A stretch of 64,000 bases of DNA, from the NCBI GenBank assembly GCA_023423535.1, contig JAFAFL010000131.1:1-64000 (forward strand), written 5' to 3'. Shown one piece after another: positions 47,812 through 57,233 of the stretch. A program made the position numbers and the translations under genes. This DNA comes from Pseudomonadota bacterium (GTDB taxonomy: Bacteria; Myxococcota; Myxococcia; Myxococcales; Myxococcaceae). The notes beneath the pieces are model-generated. The model had not been told where the DNA came from. It ran no database searches and saw nothing but the letters and a program-made list of their open reading frames with translations. The first letter of the stretch is position 1. Each line of letters starts with the position of its first letter.

Positions 47812-47860
47812 GCCCCCGGCGCCGTGAGCAGGGAGAGGGGCGGCGCCGGGGGCGGTTTTT
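47812..47860 (+). terminator. Strong terminator between mraZ and the STAS gene
   Basis: GCCCCCGGCGCCG (47812-47824) and CGGCGCCGGGGGC (47841-47853) form a perfect 13-bp stem with a 16-nt loop, followed by GG and five T (47856-47860). It lies 77 bases after the mraZ stop and 25 before the STAS start. Confidence 0.85.
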
Positions 47861-47884
47861 CAAGCGGTTCGAGGGAGGGGACAG

Positions 47885-48265
47885 ATGTCGCAGCAGGGGA
47901 GTCACGCGCTCGAGGTGCGCGTGGAGGAGGAGGGTCCGGTGACGCTGATCCTCGAGGGCGAGCTGGGCCTCGAGGACCTGCGCCGCGTGGGCGAGGAGCT
48001 GTTCCGCGTCTGCACGCGCGGGCAGCGTCAGGTGGTGCTCGACCTCTCGCAGGTCAGCCACATCGACTACCGGGGCCTGGGCCCGCTGGTGGCGCGCACG
48101 CAGCTGTTCCGCCGCGCGGGTGGCGACGTCCGCATCAGCGGCGTGTCCGGCTACCTCTTCCACATCTTCCGGGCCGCGGCCGCGCACGACGCGTTCCTCT
48201 TCTTCGCCGAAGCGGACAACGCGCGCGCCTCCTTCCGGACGCCGCGTTCGCCGTTCGCGGCCTGA
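47885..48265 (+). CDS. STAS-domain protein inside the dcw cluster
   Basis: The 126-residue protein is a single STAS domain (VTLILEGELGLEDL, QVVLDLSQVSHIDYRGLGPLVAR, GGDVRISGVSGYLFHIFR). STAS anti-anti-sigma factors are switched by phosphorylation of a Ser in a D-S-S-G motif. Here that segment is D61-Y-R-G, so it cannot be switched in that way. It starts with ATG at 47885, follows a terminator, and its stop is 6 bases before rsmH. mraZ is usually followed directly by rsmH, so an extra STAS protein is notable. It may sense or bind another protein without phosphorylation. Confidence 0.85.
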   Translation: MSQQGSHALEVRVEEEGPVTLILEGELGLEDLRRVGEELFRVCTRGQRQVVLDLSQVSHIDYRGLGPLVARTQLFRRAGGDVRISGVSGYLFHIFRAAAAHDAFLFFAEADNARASFRTPRSPFAA

Positions 48266-48271
48266 GCCCCC

Positions 48272-49192
48272 GTGGCGGCCTTCGCGCACCAGACCGTTCT
48301 GTTGAACGAGGCCGTCTCGCTCCTGCGCCCGGCGGAGGGGCGGGTGATCGTGGACGGCACGCTCGGCGGCGGAGGGCACTCGGAGCGCCTGCTCGATCTG
48401 GGCGCGACGGTGTGGGGCGTGGATCGCGATCCGCGCGCGCTGGAGGCCGCGACGCAGAGGCTCGGCGCGCGCTTCGGTGATCGCTTCAAGACCCTGCGCG
48501 GGAACTTCGGCGACGTGGCGGCGCTGCTGGCGGGCGCGGGCGTGGAGGCGGTGGACGGGCTGCTGCTCGATCTGGGCGTGTCGTCACCGCAGCTCGACGT
48601 GGCGGAGCGCGGCTTCTCCTTCCAGAAGGAGGGCCCGCTGGACATGCGCATGGGGGACGAGGGCCTCACGGCGGCGGAGCTGATCGAGTCCGCCGACGAG
48701 CGCGAGCTCATCCGCATCCTGCGCGAGTACGGCGAGGAGTCCTTTGCCCCGCGCATCGCCCGCGCGCTGAAGGCGCAGCTGCCGAAGACGACGCTGGAGG
48801 CGGTGGAGGCGGTGAAGTCGTCGGTGCCGCGCAAGGCGTGGCCGCAGAAGATCCACGTGGCGACGAAGACCTTCCAGGCGCTGCGGATGGCGGTGAACGA
48901 GGAGCTCGAGTCGCTCGACCGGGCGTTGACTGCGCTGCCCACAATCTTGCGCATCGGCGGAATCGCGGCGGTGATCTCGTTCCACTCGCTGGAGGACCGG
49001 AAGGTGAAGGAGACGTTCCGGTCCCTCGAGGGGCGCTGCATCTGTCCGCCGGGCCTGCCGGTGTGCGGCTGCGGTGCCTCCGGGCTGTTCGAACCCCTGA
49101 CGCGGAAGGCGGTGACCGCGTCGGAGGCGGAAGTGGAAAAGAACCCGCGGGCGCGCTCGGCGAAGTTGCGCGCGGTGGAGAGGGTCCGATGA
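48272..49192 (+). CDS. rsmH: 16S rRNA (cytosine1402-N4)-methyltransferase
   Basis: The 306-residue protein methylates C1402 of 16S rRNA with SAM. Motifs present are HQTVLLNEAVSLL, the SAM loop DGTLGGGGHSERLL, DLGVSSPQLD and GFSFQKEGPLDMRM, and VISFHSLEDRKVKE near the end. The start is GTG at 48272. Its stop overlaps ftsL (ATGA). Typical second gene of dcw clusters. Confidence 0.96.
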   Translation: MAAFAHQTVLLNEAVSLLRPAEGRVIVDGTLGGGGHSERLLDLGATVWGVDRDPRALEAATQRLGARFGDRFKTLRGNFGDVAALLAGAGVEAVDGLLLDLGVSSPQLDVAERGFSFQKEGPLDMRMGDEGLTAAELIESADERELIRILREYGEESFAPRIARALKAQLPKTTLEAVEAVKSSVPRKAWPQKIHVATKTFQALRMAVNEELESLDRALTALPTILRIGGIAAVISFHSLEDRKVKETFRSLEGRCICPPGLPVCGCGASGLFEPLTRKAVTASEAEVEKNPRARSAKLRAVERVR

Positions 49193-49593
49193 AGCAGCGT
49201 GCGTCCTTGTTCTCGGTGGTCCTGCAGCTGCTGCCCGCGTTCCTCGTGTGCGGTGCGTTCGCCGCGGCGGGGATCGTCCACGCCGGCGGGCGCGTGCTGG
49301 TGATGCGCACCATGTACCGGGTCAGCGAGCTGCAGTCCGAGAGCCGCACCCTCACCCGCGAGAACGACCGGCTCCGCCTCGAGCTGGCCACGCTGAAGGG
49401 GCCGGGCCGCCTCGAGCGCATGGCGCGTGAGCAGCTCGGCATGGCGCAGCCCGCGCCGGCGGCGGTGGTGACGCTGAAGGGCGCTCCGGCCGGTGGCGCT
49501 GGCGCGGGGGTGACCGCCGCGACCACGCGTCCTGTGGGGGCGAACGGGACGAGGGTCGCCGCGCGCAGTGCGCCGAAGGAGCTGCCGCGGTGA
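49189..49593 (+). CDS. ftsL: FtsL-type division protein
   Basis: The 134-residue protein is small, with one N-terminal membrane helix (SVVLQLLPAFLVCGAFAAAGIV), then a leucine-zipper-like helix (SELQSESRTLTRENDRLRLELATLK) and the short GRLERMAREQLGMAQP segment that marks FtsL. The C-terminal Ala/Gly/Pro-rich tail is longer than usual. It acts in the divisome with FtsQ and FtsB. Placement between rsmH and ftsI and both overlaps (ATGA, GTGA) confirm the call, since FtsL is poorly conserved. Confidence 0.88.
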   Translation: MKQRASLFSVVLQLLPAFLVCGAFAAAGIVHAGGRVLVMRTMYRVSELQSESRTLTRENDRLRLELATLKGPGRLERMAREQLGMAQPAPAAVVTLKGAPAGGAGAGVTAATTRPVGANGTRVAARSAPKELPR

Positions 49594-51671
49594 GCGTGCG
49601 GGACCTCAAGCACGGCGGCATCCCGGACGCTTCGTCGAAGTGGCTGCGGATCCGCGTCCGCATCGTCGGCTTCCTCTTCCTCGCCCTGCTCGGCGTGATC
49701 TTCGGCCGCGCGTACAAGCTGCAGGTCAACGACCGCGAGGAGCTCCTCAAGATGGCCTCCGCGCAGTACGCGCGGAAGTTCGAGATCCCCGCCCGGCGCG
49801 GCGACATCTTCGACCGGCGCGGCGTGCCGCTGGCGCAGAGCGTGGAGGTCGATTCGATCTGGGTCGACCCCTCGCTGTTGCCGGACCCGGCGGAGGATCT
49901 GAAGAAGCTCGCGAAGCTCACCGGCACCGACCTGCGCGAGCTGAAGGAGCGGGCGGAGAAGGGCCGCAGGTTCGCGTGGGTGAAGCGGCAGGCGCGGCCG
50001 GACGAGGTGAAGGCGGTGCAGGCCCTGGGGCTGCGCGCGGTGGGCGTGGCGAAGGAGCCCCGGCGCTTCTATCCGCAGCGCGAACTGGCGGCGCACGTCA
50101 TCGGCATGGCGGGTTCGGACGGCCGCGGCCTCGAAGGCCTGGAGCTGGCCTTCAACGACGAGCTGACCGGACAGAGCGCGCTGCTCGCCGCCTACCGGGA
50201 CTCGCGCGGCCGGCAGCTGGTCCCGGGAGTGAACCTCGAGAGCCTCGAGCGCGCGGGCGCGTCCGTCACCCTCACCCTCGACCGGCACCTGCAGTATATT
50301 TCCGAAAAGGCGCTGGCCCGGGCGGTGATCGACGCGAAGGCGACGGCGGGCATGGCGGTGGTGCTCGACCCGCGCACGGGCGAGCTGCTCGCGATGGCGA
50401 ACTACCCGACCTTCAACCCGAACACGCCGAAGGACGCGAAGCGCGACCGGATGAAGAACCGCGCCGCGCTGGACACCTTCGAGCCGGGCTCGACGTTCAA
50501 GGCCTTCCCCATCGCCGCGGCGCTGGAGGAGGGGACGATCAAGCCGGACGACACCTTCCACTGCGAGAACGGCGCCTGGCAGGTGGGGCGGAACACGATC
50601 CACGACACGAAGCGGCACGACCGGCTGAGCGTGCAGGGCGTGCTGCAGGTGTCCTCGAACATCTGCACGGTGAAGATCGCGCAGACGCTCGGGCGCGAGA
50701 AGACGGTGAAGTACTACGCCGACTTCGGCTTCGGTCAGCGCACCGGTCTCGCGCTGCCGGGCGAGGGCAAGGGCGTCATCCCCTATCCGCGCGCGGAGAT
50801 CGCGCTGGCCACGCAGTCCTTCGGACAGGGCCTGACCACCACCGCGGTGCAGCTCGCCTCGGCGTACGGCGCGCTCGCGAACGACGGCACGCTGATGCGG
50901 CCCTACCTCGTGCAGAAGGTGCAGGATCCGGACGGCGTGGTGCTGCTCGAGAACCGGCCGGTGGCGCTGCGCCAGGTCGTCTCGCCGAAGGTCGCGCGCC
51001 GGGTGATCGGGATGATGGAGAGCGTGGTCGAGCCGGGCGGCACCGCGACGAAGGCGTGGATGCCCGAGTACCGCGTGTCGGGGAAGACGGGCACCGCGCA
51101 GAAGGTCGATCCGGTGGCGGGCGGCTACGGCGACAAGCGCATCGCCTCGTTCATCGGCGTCGTTCCGGCCGAGGCGCCGCGCGCGGTGATCCTCGTGGTG
51201 ATCGACGAGCCGAAGACGGACGTCTACGGCGGCCTCGTCGCCGCGCCGGCGTTCCGCGAGATTGCCGAGGCGGCGATGGCGTACCTCGGCGTGCCCCCGT
51301 CGCGCGCCGCGCCGCCGGGGAAGGGCGTGGCGCAGGCAAAGGGCGCGGGCGGACAGGCGGATGTGCGGCTGGCCAGCGCTCCAGAACCGGAAAAAGCCGG
51401 GACACGCACCGCTGCGGTGACCGGCGCGGCCGGCGTGATGACCGCGGGAGTGGCTCTGGCATTGACGGAGAGCCCCCCTCCGGGGGATGGGGCCGTGCGG
51501 GTGCCGGACCTCGCCGGTCAGGCGGGAAGAGACGCTGTTGCGAATCTTTTGTCCCAAGCACTCGAACCGCGCGTCCAGGGCACCGGCCGCGTAGTGTCGC
51601 AGTCCCCTCCGGCCGGTACTTGGGTGGCCCGAGGTTCGAAGATCACTCTGGAGATGCAGCCGCGGCACTAG
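49590..51671 (+). CDS. ftsI: FtsI (PBP3) septal transpeptidase with C-terminal PASTA domain
   Basis: The 693-residue protein has a single N-terminal membrane helix (IVGFLFLALLGVIFGRAYKLQV), a PBP dimer domain (ARRGDIFDRRGVPLAQS), then the transpeptidase domain with the three penicillin-binding motifs: STFK (PGSTFKAFP, catalytic Ser about 302), SSN (VSSNICTVK) and KTG (SGKTGTAQ). The last 65 residues form one PASTA domain (VRVPDLAGQAGRDAVANLL). PASTA domains are common in PBPs of Gram-positives and some Deltaproteobacteria-type groups, not in E. coli FtsI. It cross-links septal peptidoglycan with FtsW. The GTG at 49590 overlaps the ftsL stop (GTGA). Confidence 0.96.
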   Translation: MSVRDLKHGGIPDASSKWLRIRVRIVGFLFLALLGVIFGRAYKLQVNDREELLKMASAQYARKFEIPARRGDIFDRRGVPLAQSVEVDSIWVDPSLLPDPAEDLKKLAKLTGTDLRELKERAEKGRRFAWVKRQARPDEVKAVQALGLRAVGVAKEPRRFYPQRELAAHVIGMAGSDGRGLEGLELAFNDELTGQSALLAAYRDSRGRQLVPGVNLESLERAGASVTLTLDRHLQYISEKALARAVIDAKATAGMAVVLDPRTGELLAMANYPTFNPNTPKDAKRDRMKNRAALDTFEPGSTFKAFPIAAALEEGTIKPDDTFHCENGAWQVGRNTIHDTKRHDRLSVQGVLQVSSNICTVKIAQTLGREKTVKYYADFGFGQRTGLALPGEGKGVIPYPRAEIALATQSFGQGLTTTAVQLASAYGALANDGTLMRPYLVQKVQDPDGVVLLENRPVALRQVVSPKVARRVIGMMESVVEPGGTATKAWMPEYRVSGKTGTAQKVDPVAGGYGDKRIASFIGVVPAEAPRAVILVVIDEPKTDVYGGLVAAPAFREIAEAAMAYLGVPPSRAAPPGKGVAQAKGAGGQADVRLASAPEPEKAGTRTAAVTGAAGVMTAGVALALTESPPPGDGAVRVPDLAGQAGRDAVANLLSQALEPRVQGTGRVVSQSPPAGTWVARGSKITLEMQPRH

Positions 51672-51722
51672 GGCCGCACGTGTGAAGGTTCGGCGTTTGC
51701 ATTGGCGCGAATCGGAGACGTA

Positions 51723-53234
51723 ATGGAGCTGAAGGCGATTCTGGAAGGAACGGGTGCAGAGCTGGCGCATGGCAGCGCGCGCAAGCTGGACATCCGGCAG
51801 GTGACGCAGGACTCGCGCAAGGTCGAGAAGGGCGACCTGTTCGTCGCCATCCCCGGCACGAGCGACGATGGTGGGAAGTACGTCGAGGCGGCGGTGAAGG
51901 CCGGCGCGGCGGCGATTCTCGCGGAGAAGAAGTTCTCCTACGACGTGCCCTGCTACGTGGTGCCGAACGTGCGGCGCGCGCTGGCAAAGGCGGCGGCGAA
52001 CTTCTACGGAAACCCGGCGAAGGAGCTGACGCTGCTGGGCATCACCGGCACCAACGGCAAGACGACCACCGCCTGGCTGCTGGAGGCGATGTGCGCGGCG
52101 GGCGGCGCGACGGTGGGCCTCATCGGCACCGTGCAGCACCGGTTCGCGGGCAAGGTGATCACGCCCACGCACACCACGCCGGACGCGCTCGAGCTGCACC
52201 GCATGTTCCGGGAGATGGTGGACTCGGAGATCGACACGGTGGTGATGGAGGTGTCGTCCCATGCGCTCGCGCAGGAGCGGGTGCACGGGCTGACCTTCCG
52301 CGCCGCGGCGTTCACCAACCTCACGCGCGACCACCTGGACTTCCACAAGGACCAGGAGGACTACTTCCAGCAGAAGCGCAGGCTCTTCACCGAGAACCTC
52401 TCGCCGGGCGGCCTGGCGGTGGTCAACGGCGACGACACCTACGGCGCGCGCATCTACAACGAGCTGCGCGGCGAGAAGCGCATGGCCTGGAAGTTCAGCG
52501 GCCGTGGCGAGGGCGAGGTCTCGGCGGCGAACGTGGAGTTCACGCTCAACGGGATCAAGGGCACGCTGAAGACGCCGGCGGGCGACGTGCCGCTGAAGTC
52601 GCAGCTGGTCGGCGCGCACAACCTCGAGAACATCCTCACCGCGGCGGGGCTGGCGCTCGGCGCGGGCTACTCGCGGCGCGACGTGCAGGACGGCATCGAG
52701 CGGGTGAAGCGGGTGCCGGGCCGGATGGAGAAGGTCGAGGCGCGCGGCGTCACCGGGCTGGTGGACTACGCGCACACGGATGATGCGCTCCGGCGCGCGC
52801 TGGAGTCGGTGCGGCCGCTGGTGAAGGGCAAGGTCATCTGCGTCTTCGGCTGCGGCGGCGACCGCGACGAGGGCAAGCGCCCGCTGATGGGCGAGGCCGC
52901 GGCGGCGGGCAGCGATCTGGTGATCGTGACCTCCGACAACCCGCGCACCGAGGAGCCGGACGAGATCATCTCGGACATCACCCCGGGCGTGGAGAAGGCG
53001 GGCATGCGGCGCATGTCGCCGGCGAAGGCGCGGCAGGGCGAGCCCGGGTACATCGTCGAGGCCGACCGCAAGGCGGCGATCGCGCTCGCGGCGTCGCTGG
53101 CGAAGGAGGGCGACGTGGTCGTCGTCGCCGGCAAGGGCCACGAGGCCTACCAGCAGCTCGGCACCGAGAAGGTCCCGTTCGACGACGTGGCCGTGCTGGA
53201 GCGGGCGCTGTCGGAGGCGCGGCAGGAGGCGTGA
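51723..53234 (+). CDS. murE: UDP-MurNAc-tripeptide synthetase (meso-DAP adding)
   Basis: The 503-residue protein adds the third amino acid to UDP-MurNAc-Ala-Glu in the cytoplasm. The ATP loop GITGTNGKTTT, the HTTPDALELHRMF segment and DYAHTDDALRRAL are present. The DNPR motif (TSDNPRTEEP) marks specificity for meso-diaminopimelate. ATG at 51723 is preferred to a TTG seven codons upstream. First gene after a 51-base gap from ftsI; the others are nearly contiguous. Confidence 0.97.
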   Translation: MELKAILEGTGAELAHGSARKLDIRQVTQDSRKVEKGDLFVAIPGTSDDGGKYVEAAVKAGAAAILAEKKFSYDVPCYVVPNVRRALAKAAANFYGNPAKELTLLGITGTNGKTTTAWLLEAMCAAGGATVGLIGTVQHRFAGKVITPTHTTPDALELHRMFREMVDSEIDTVVMEVSSHALAQERVHGLTFRAAAFTNLTRDHLDFHKDQEDYFQQKRRLFTENLSPGGLAVVNGDDTYGARIYNELRGEKRMAWKFSGRGEGEVSAANVEFTLNGIKGTLKTPAGDVPLKSQLVGAHNLENILTAAGLALGAGYSRRDVQDGIERVKRVPGRMEKVEARGVTGLVDYAHTDDALRRALESVRPLVKGKVICVFGCGGDRDEGKRPLMGEAAAAGSDLVIVTSDNPRTEEPDEIISDITPGVEKAGMRRMSPAKARQGEPGYIVEADRKAAIALAASLAKEGDVVVVAGKGHEAYQQLGTEKVPFDDVAVLERALSEARQEA

Positions 53235-53235
53235 C

Positions 53236-54675
53236 GTGGCCGCTCGCTTCACCGAGGACGAGGTGCTCGCGGCGACCGGAGCGCGCAGGTTGGCTCAGGT
53301 CGCTCGCGGGGGCTCGGCTTCTTCTCCGTTCGAGGTCTGTACCGATACGCGGAAGCTGAGCCCCGGCTGCCTCTTCGTCGCGCTGAAGGGCGAGCGGTTC
53401 GACGCGCACGACTTCCTCCACAAAGCGGTGGAGGGAGGCGCAGGTGCGCTGCTGGTGGAGGAAGGTCATTCGGTGCTGCCGTCCCTCGCGGCCTCGGCTT
53501 TCGAGGGCGTCGGCGTGTACGCGGTGGCGGACACGCTGCAGGGGCTCGGTGCGCTGGCGCGCTTCCACCGCAGGCGCTTCGGCGCGGACGTGCCGGTGGG
53601 CGCGGTCGGCGGGTCGAACGGAAAGACCACCACCAAGGAGATGGTGGCGGCGATCCTCGAGACCCGCGGGCCGGCGCTGCGCACGCAGGGCAACTTCAAC
53701 AACGAGGTCGGGCTGCCGCTGACGCTCTTCGGCTTCGGGCCGGAGCACGTGGCGGCGGTGCTCGAATTGGGGATGAACCTCGCGGGCGAGATGGACCGGC
53801 TCACCCGCATCGCCGAGCCGCACGCCGCGGTGCTCACGGTCATCCAGCCCGAGCATCTCGAAGGGCTGGGCACTCTCGAGGGCGTGGCGAAGGCGGAGAC
53901 GGAGCTCTTTCGCGCTTTGGGAAGCGACGCCACGGCGGTGGTGAACCTCGACGAGCCGCTCATCGCGCGGGAGGCTTCCGGCTTACGCTGTAAGGTCGTG
54001 ACCTTCGGCCGGCACGAGAAGGCGGACGTGCGGTTGGTGGACGTGGAGAAGCGGGGGCGGGACGGGCTGCTGGCGCGCGTTCAGGAGGGCGGCCGCGTGT
54101 GGGAGGTGCCGCTGGCGTTCCTCGGCGAGCACAACGCGTTCAACGCGACCGCGGCCTTCGCGCTCGCTCGCGCGCTCGGGTACAGCGCGGAGGCGTGCGT
54201 GACGGGGCTGGGCAACGCGAGGCCCTATGCGCGCAGGCTGAACGTGCTCGATGCGCCGGGCGGCCTCGTGGTGCTCGACGATTGCTACAACGCGAACACG
54301 CAGTCGGTGATCGCGGCGCTGGACACGGTGCGCGATCTCGCGGCGTCACAAGGCGGCCGCGCGGTGGCGGTGCTGGGCGACATGCTGGAGCTCGGCCCGG
54401 GTGAGCTGGACGAGCACCGCCAGGTGGGAAGGCACGCTTCGGCAGCGGTGGAGCTGCTCGCGCTCTTCGGGCCGCGCAGCAAGTCCACCTGCGAGGCGGC
54501 AGGGAAGGGCGCGCAGTTCGAGGACGTGGGCGCGCTCGTCGAGTGGCTGCGGCCACAGCTTCGGGAGCGGGACGTGGTGCTGGTGAAGGGCAGCCGCGGG
54601 ATGCGGCTCGAGCGGGTGGTGGATGCACTGATGGGACGCAACTCCAGCAGCGGGCAGGGTGGGGGGGCGCACTAG
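53236..54675 (+). CDS. murF: UDP-MurNAc-tripeptide-D-Ala-D-Ala ligase
   Basis: The 479-residue protein adds D-Ala-D-Ala to complete the pentapeptide. Motifs are GGSNGKTTTKEMVAAIL, NFNNEVGLPLTL, LELGMNLAGEMDRL and DDCYNANTQSVIAAL. The start is GTG one base after the murE stop. The last base of its TAG is the first base of the mraY GTG. Confidence 0.96.
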   Translation: MAARFTEDEVLAATGARRLAQVARGGSASSPFEVCTDTRKLSPGCLFVALKGERFDAHDFLHKAVEGGAGALLVEEGHSVLPSLAASAFEGVGVYAVADTLQGLGALARFHRRRFGADVPVGAVGGSNGKTTTKEMVAAILETRGPALRTQGNFNNEVGLPLTLFGFGPEHVAAVLELGMNLAGEMDRLTRIAEPHAAVLTVIQPEHLEGLGTLEGVAKAETELFRALGSDATAVVNLDEPLIAREASGLRCKVVTFGRHEKADVRLVDVEKRGRDGLLARVQEGGRVWEVPLAFLGEHNAFNATAAFALARALGYSAEACVTGLGNARPYARRLNVLDAPGGLVVLDDCYNANTQSVIAALDTVRDLAASQGGRAVAVLGDMLELGPGELDEHRQVGRHASAAVELLALFGPRSKSTCEAAGKGAQFEDVGALVEWLRPQLRERDVVLVKGSRGMRLERVVDALMGRNSSSGQGGGAH

Positions 54676-55841
54676 TGCTCCTGCTCATCTACGAGTGGCT
54701 GGCGGGCACCGACTTCGGACGGCTGGTCAACTTCCTCCGCTACCCGTCCTTTCGCATCGTGGCGGCGGCGGTCTTCGCGCTGACGCTGGGCATGGCGGTG
54801 GGGCCGGCGCTGATCCGCAAGCTGCGCTTCCAGCAGCACGGGCAGAGCAACGTCCGCGAGCACACGCCGGAGACGCATCAGAAGAAGAAGGGCACGCCGA
54901 CGCTGGGCGGCACGCTGATCCTCCTCTGCATCGGCGCGTCCACGCTGCTCTTCGCGGACCTGCGCTCGCGCACGGTGTGGGCGGCGCTGATCATCACCTT
55001 CGGGTTCGGCTTCATCGGGTTTCTCGACGACTGGCTGAAGCTGTCGAAGCGCAATTCGAAGGGGCTCGCGGGCAGGAAGAAGATGGCGCTGCAGACGCTC
55101 TTCTTCCTCGTGGCGGTCTTCGGGCTTCTGACCGACTGGAGCGGCGGGCCGACGCTGCTGCTCGACACGCGGATCACGTTCCCATTCGTGCCGCTGCACT
55201 GGTTCCATCCAGACTTCGGCTGGCTCTACGTGCTCTTCGCCTGGTTCGTGGTGGTGGGGACGTCGAACGCGGTGAACATCACCGACGGGCTCGACGGTCT
55301 GGCGATTGGTCCCACCATCGTGGCCGCGGCGACGTTCGCGGTGCTCTGCTACGTGGCGGGCGCGGGGATCAACATCGCGGACACGGTGGTCGGCGCGGAC
55401 GGCTCGCGCGTGCTGGCGGGCATCCCCATGTACCGCTACCTCGGCGTGGCGCCGGTGCCGGATGGCGCGGACCTCGCGGTGTTCTGCGCGTCGATCGTGG
55501 GCGCAGGGATCGCGTTCCTCTGGTTCAACTCGAACCCGGCGTCGGTGTTCATGGGCGACGTGGGCTCGCTCGCGCTGGGCGGTGCGTTGGGCGGGCTGGC
55601 GGTCCTCAGCAAGAACGAGGTCGTCTCCGTCATCATCCACGGCGTGTTCTTCGCGGAGATCCTCTCCGTGATGCTTCAGGTGGCGTCGTTCAAGACGCGC
55701 GGCGTGCGGATCTTCCGCATGGCGCCCCTGCACCACCACTTCGAGCTGAAGGGCCTCGCCGAGCCGAAGATCATCGTGCGCTTCTGGATCGTCTCCATCC
55801 TCTGCGGGGGCATCGCGTTGCTCTCGCTGAAGCTGAGGTAG
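54675..55841 (+). CDS. mraY: Phospho-MurNAc-pentapeptide transferase (lipid I synthase)
   Basis: The 388-residue integral membrane protein (about ten helices) transfers phospho-MurNAc-pentapeptide to undecaprenyl phosphate. Motifs are KKKGTPTLGG, the metal-binding DDW (GFLDDWLKLSKRNSKGL), NAVNITDGLDGLA, FMGDVGSLALGGALG and the HHH segment PLHHHFELKG. The start is GTG at 54675. A further 6 bases separate it from murD. Confidence 0.97.
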   Translation: MLLLIYEWLAGTDFGRLVNFLRYPSFRIVAAAVFALTLGMAVGPALIRKLRFQQHGQSNVREHTPETHQKKKGTPTLGGTLILLCIGASTLLFADLRSRTVWAALIITFGFGFIGFLDDWLKLSKRNSKGLAGRKKMALQTLFFLVAVFGLLTDWSGGPTLLLDTRITFPFVPLHWFHPDFGWLYVLFAWFVVVGTSNAVNITDGLDGLAIGPTIVAAATFAVLCYVAGAGINIADTVVGADGSRVLAGIPMYRYLGVAPVPDGADLAVFCASIVGAGIAFLWFNSNPASVFMGDVGSLALGGALGGLAVLSKNEVVSVIIHGVFFAEILSVMLQVASFKTRGVRIFRMAPLHHHFELKGLAEPKIIVRFWIVSILCGGIALLSLKLR

Positions 55842-55847
55842 GCGGCG

Positions 55848-57233
55848 GTGGATCCTCTGACCGGCAAGAACGTCGTGGTGTACGGGCTCGCGAAGAGCGG
55901 GCTGTCCGCGATCAAGCTGCTGCAGCGGGAGGGCGCGTCCATCACGGTGATCGACAAGGCGCCGCGCGAGGCCCTGGGTGAGGCGCAGCGGGCGGTGCTC
56001 GAGGCCTCTTCGGCGGCGCTCGTCGGCGAAGCGGAGGCGGCGGGCGTGCTTCGTTCCGCCGATCTGGTGGTCGTCAGTCCGGGCGTGCCGCTCGCGCTGC
56101 CGGTGCTGCGGGAGGCCGCCGCGGCGGGCGTTGAGATCATCGGCGAGGTCGAGCTCGCGTGGCGTCACCTGCCGCCCGCGCCGCTCTTCGGGATCACCGG
56201 GACGAATGGGAAGAGCACCACCACCGCGCTGCTCGGACATCTGTGGACCGCCGCGGGGAAGCGGCCGTTCGTGGGCGGGAACCTCGGAGAGCCGCTGAGC
56301 GAGGCAGTGCTCGCGACCGGCGGGGCCTGGGACGCCTACGTCGTGGAGCTCTCCTCCTTCCAATTGGAAGGCTCTTCCACTTTGCGCTGCGACGCGGCGG
56401 TGATCCTCAACCTCACGCCGGACCACATCGACCGGTACGAGAGCCACGCGCACTACGGCGAGGCGAAGGCGCGCATCTTCCGCAACCAGCGGCCGACCGA
56501 TGCGGCGGTGGTCAACGCGGACGATCCGGCGGTGCCTGCGCTGGCCTTCGGTTCACCTGCGCGGCGGTACGCGTTCACGCGGCGCGGTGCCTCCCCTGGG
56601 GAGTGGGAGCTGCTCGCTTCCGCGGATGGCGCTTCGGCATTCACGCTCGAAGGCGCCCGCTACGAGCTGCGCAACCGGGCGCTGCGCGGCGGGCACAACC
56701 TCGAGAACGCGATGGCGGCGGCGCTTCTCGCGCGTCACGGCGGGCTGGCGGCGCGGGACATCCAGAACGGCCTCGACACCTACGGGGGCCTCCCGCACCG
56801 GATCGAGTCGGTGGCGACGGTGCGCGGGGTGGAGTGGGTGAACGACTCCAAGGCCACGAACGTGGACAGCACGCTGGTGGCGCTCTCCGCCTTCACGCCT
56901 CAGCCCGGCAGCGATCAGGGCCCGGGCGTGTGGCTCATCCTCGGCGGGAAGGGGAAGGGCGCTCCGTACGAGCCGCTGGTGAAGGCGTCGCGCGGCGTGG
57001 TGAAGGCGGTGCTGACGATCGGAAGTGACGCGCCGGTGATTGAACGCGCGTTCGCAAATTCGCTCCCGATCCATTCGTGCGGCACGCTCGCGGCCGCGGT
57101 GCAGCTCGCGTCGGGCGCCGCCGTACCGGGAGACGTGGTGCTCCTGTCCCCCGCGTGCGCGTCGTACGATCAGTTCCGCCACTTCGAACATCGGGGCGAC
57201 ACGTTCAAGGCGCTGGTGAAGGGGTTGTCATGA
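55848..57233 (+). CDS. murD: UDP-MurNAc-L-Ala-D-Glu ligase
   Basis: The 461-residue protein adds D-glutamate. It keeps the N-terminal Rossmann segment (VVVYGLAKSGLSAIKLL), the ATP loop GITGTNGKSTTT, the ELSSFQLEG segment and WVNDSKATNVDST. The start is GTG at 55848. Its stop overlaps the ftsW start (ATGA). Confidence 0.96.
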   Translation: MDPLTGKNVVVYGLAKSGLSAIKLLQREGASITVIDKAPREALGEAQRAVLEASSAALVGEAEAAGVLRSADLVVVSPGVPLALPVLREAAAAGVEIIGEVELAWRHLPPAPLFGITGTNGKSTTTALLGHLWTAAGKRPFVGGNLGEPLSEAVLATGGAWDAYVVELSSFQLEGSSTLRCDAAVILNLTPDHIDRYESHAHYGEAKARIFRNQRPTDAAVVNADDPAVPALAFGSPARRYAFTRRGASPGEWELLASADGASAFTLEGARYELRNRALRGGHNLENAMAAALLARHGGLAARDIQNGLDTYGGLPHRIESVATVRGVEWVNDSKATNVDSTLVALSAFTPQPGSDQGPGVWLILGGKGKGAPYEPLVKASRGVVKAVLTIGSDAPVIERAFANSLPIHSCGTLAAAVQLASGAAVPGDVVLLSPACASYDQFRHFEHRGDTFKALVKGLS

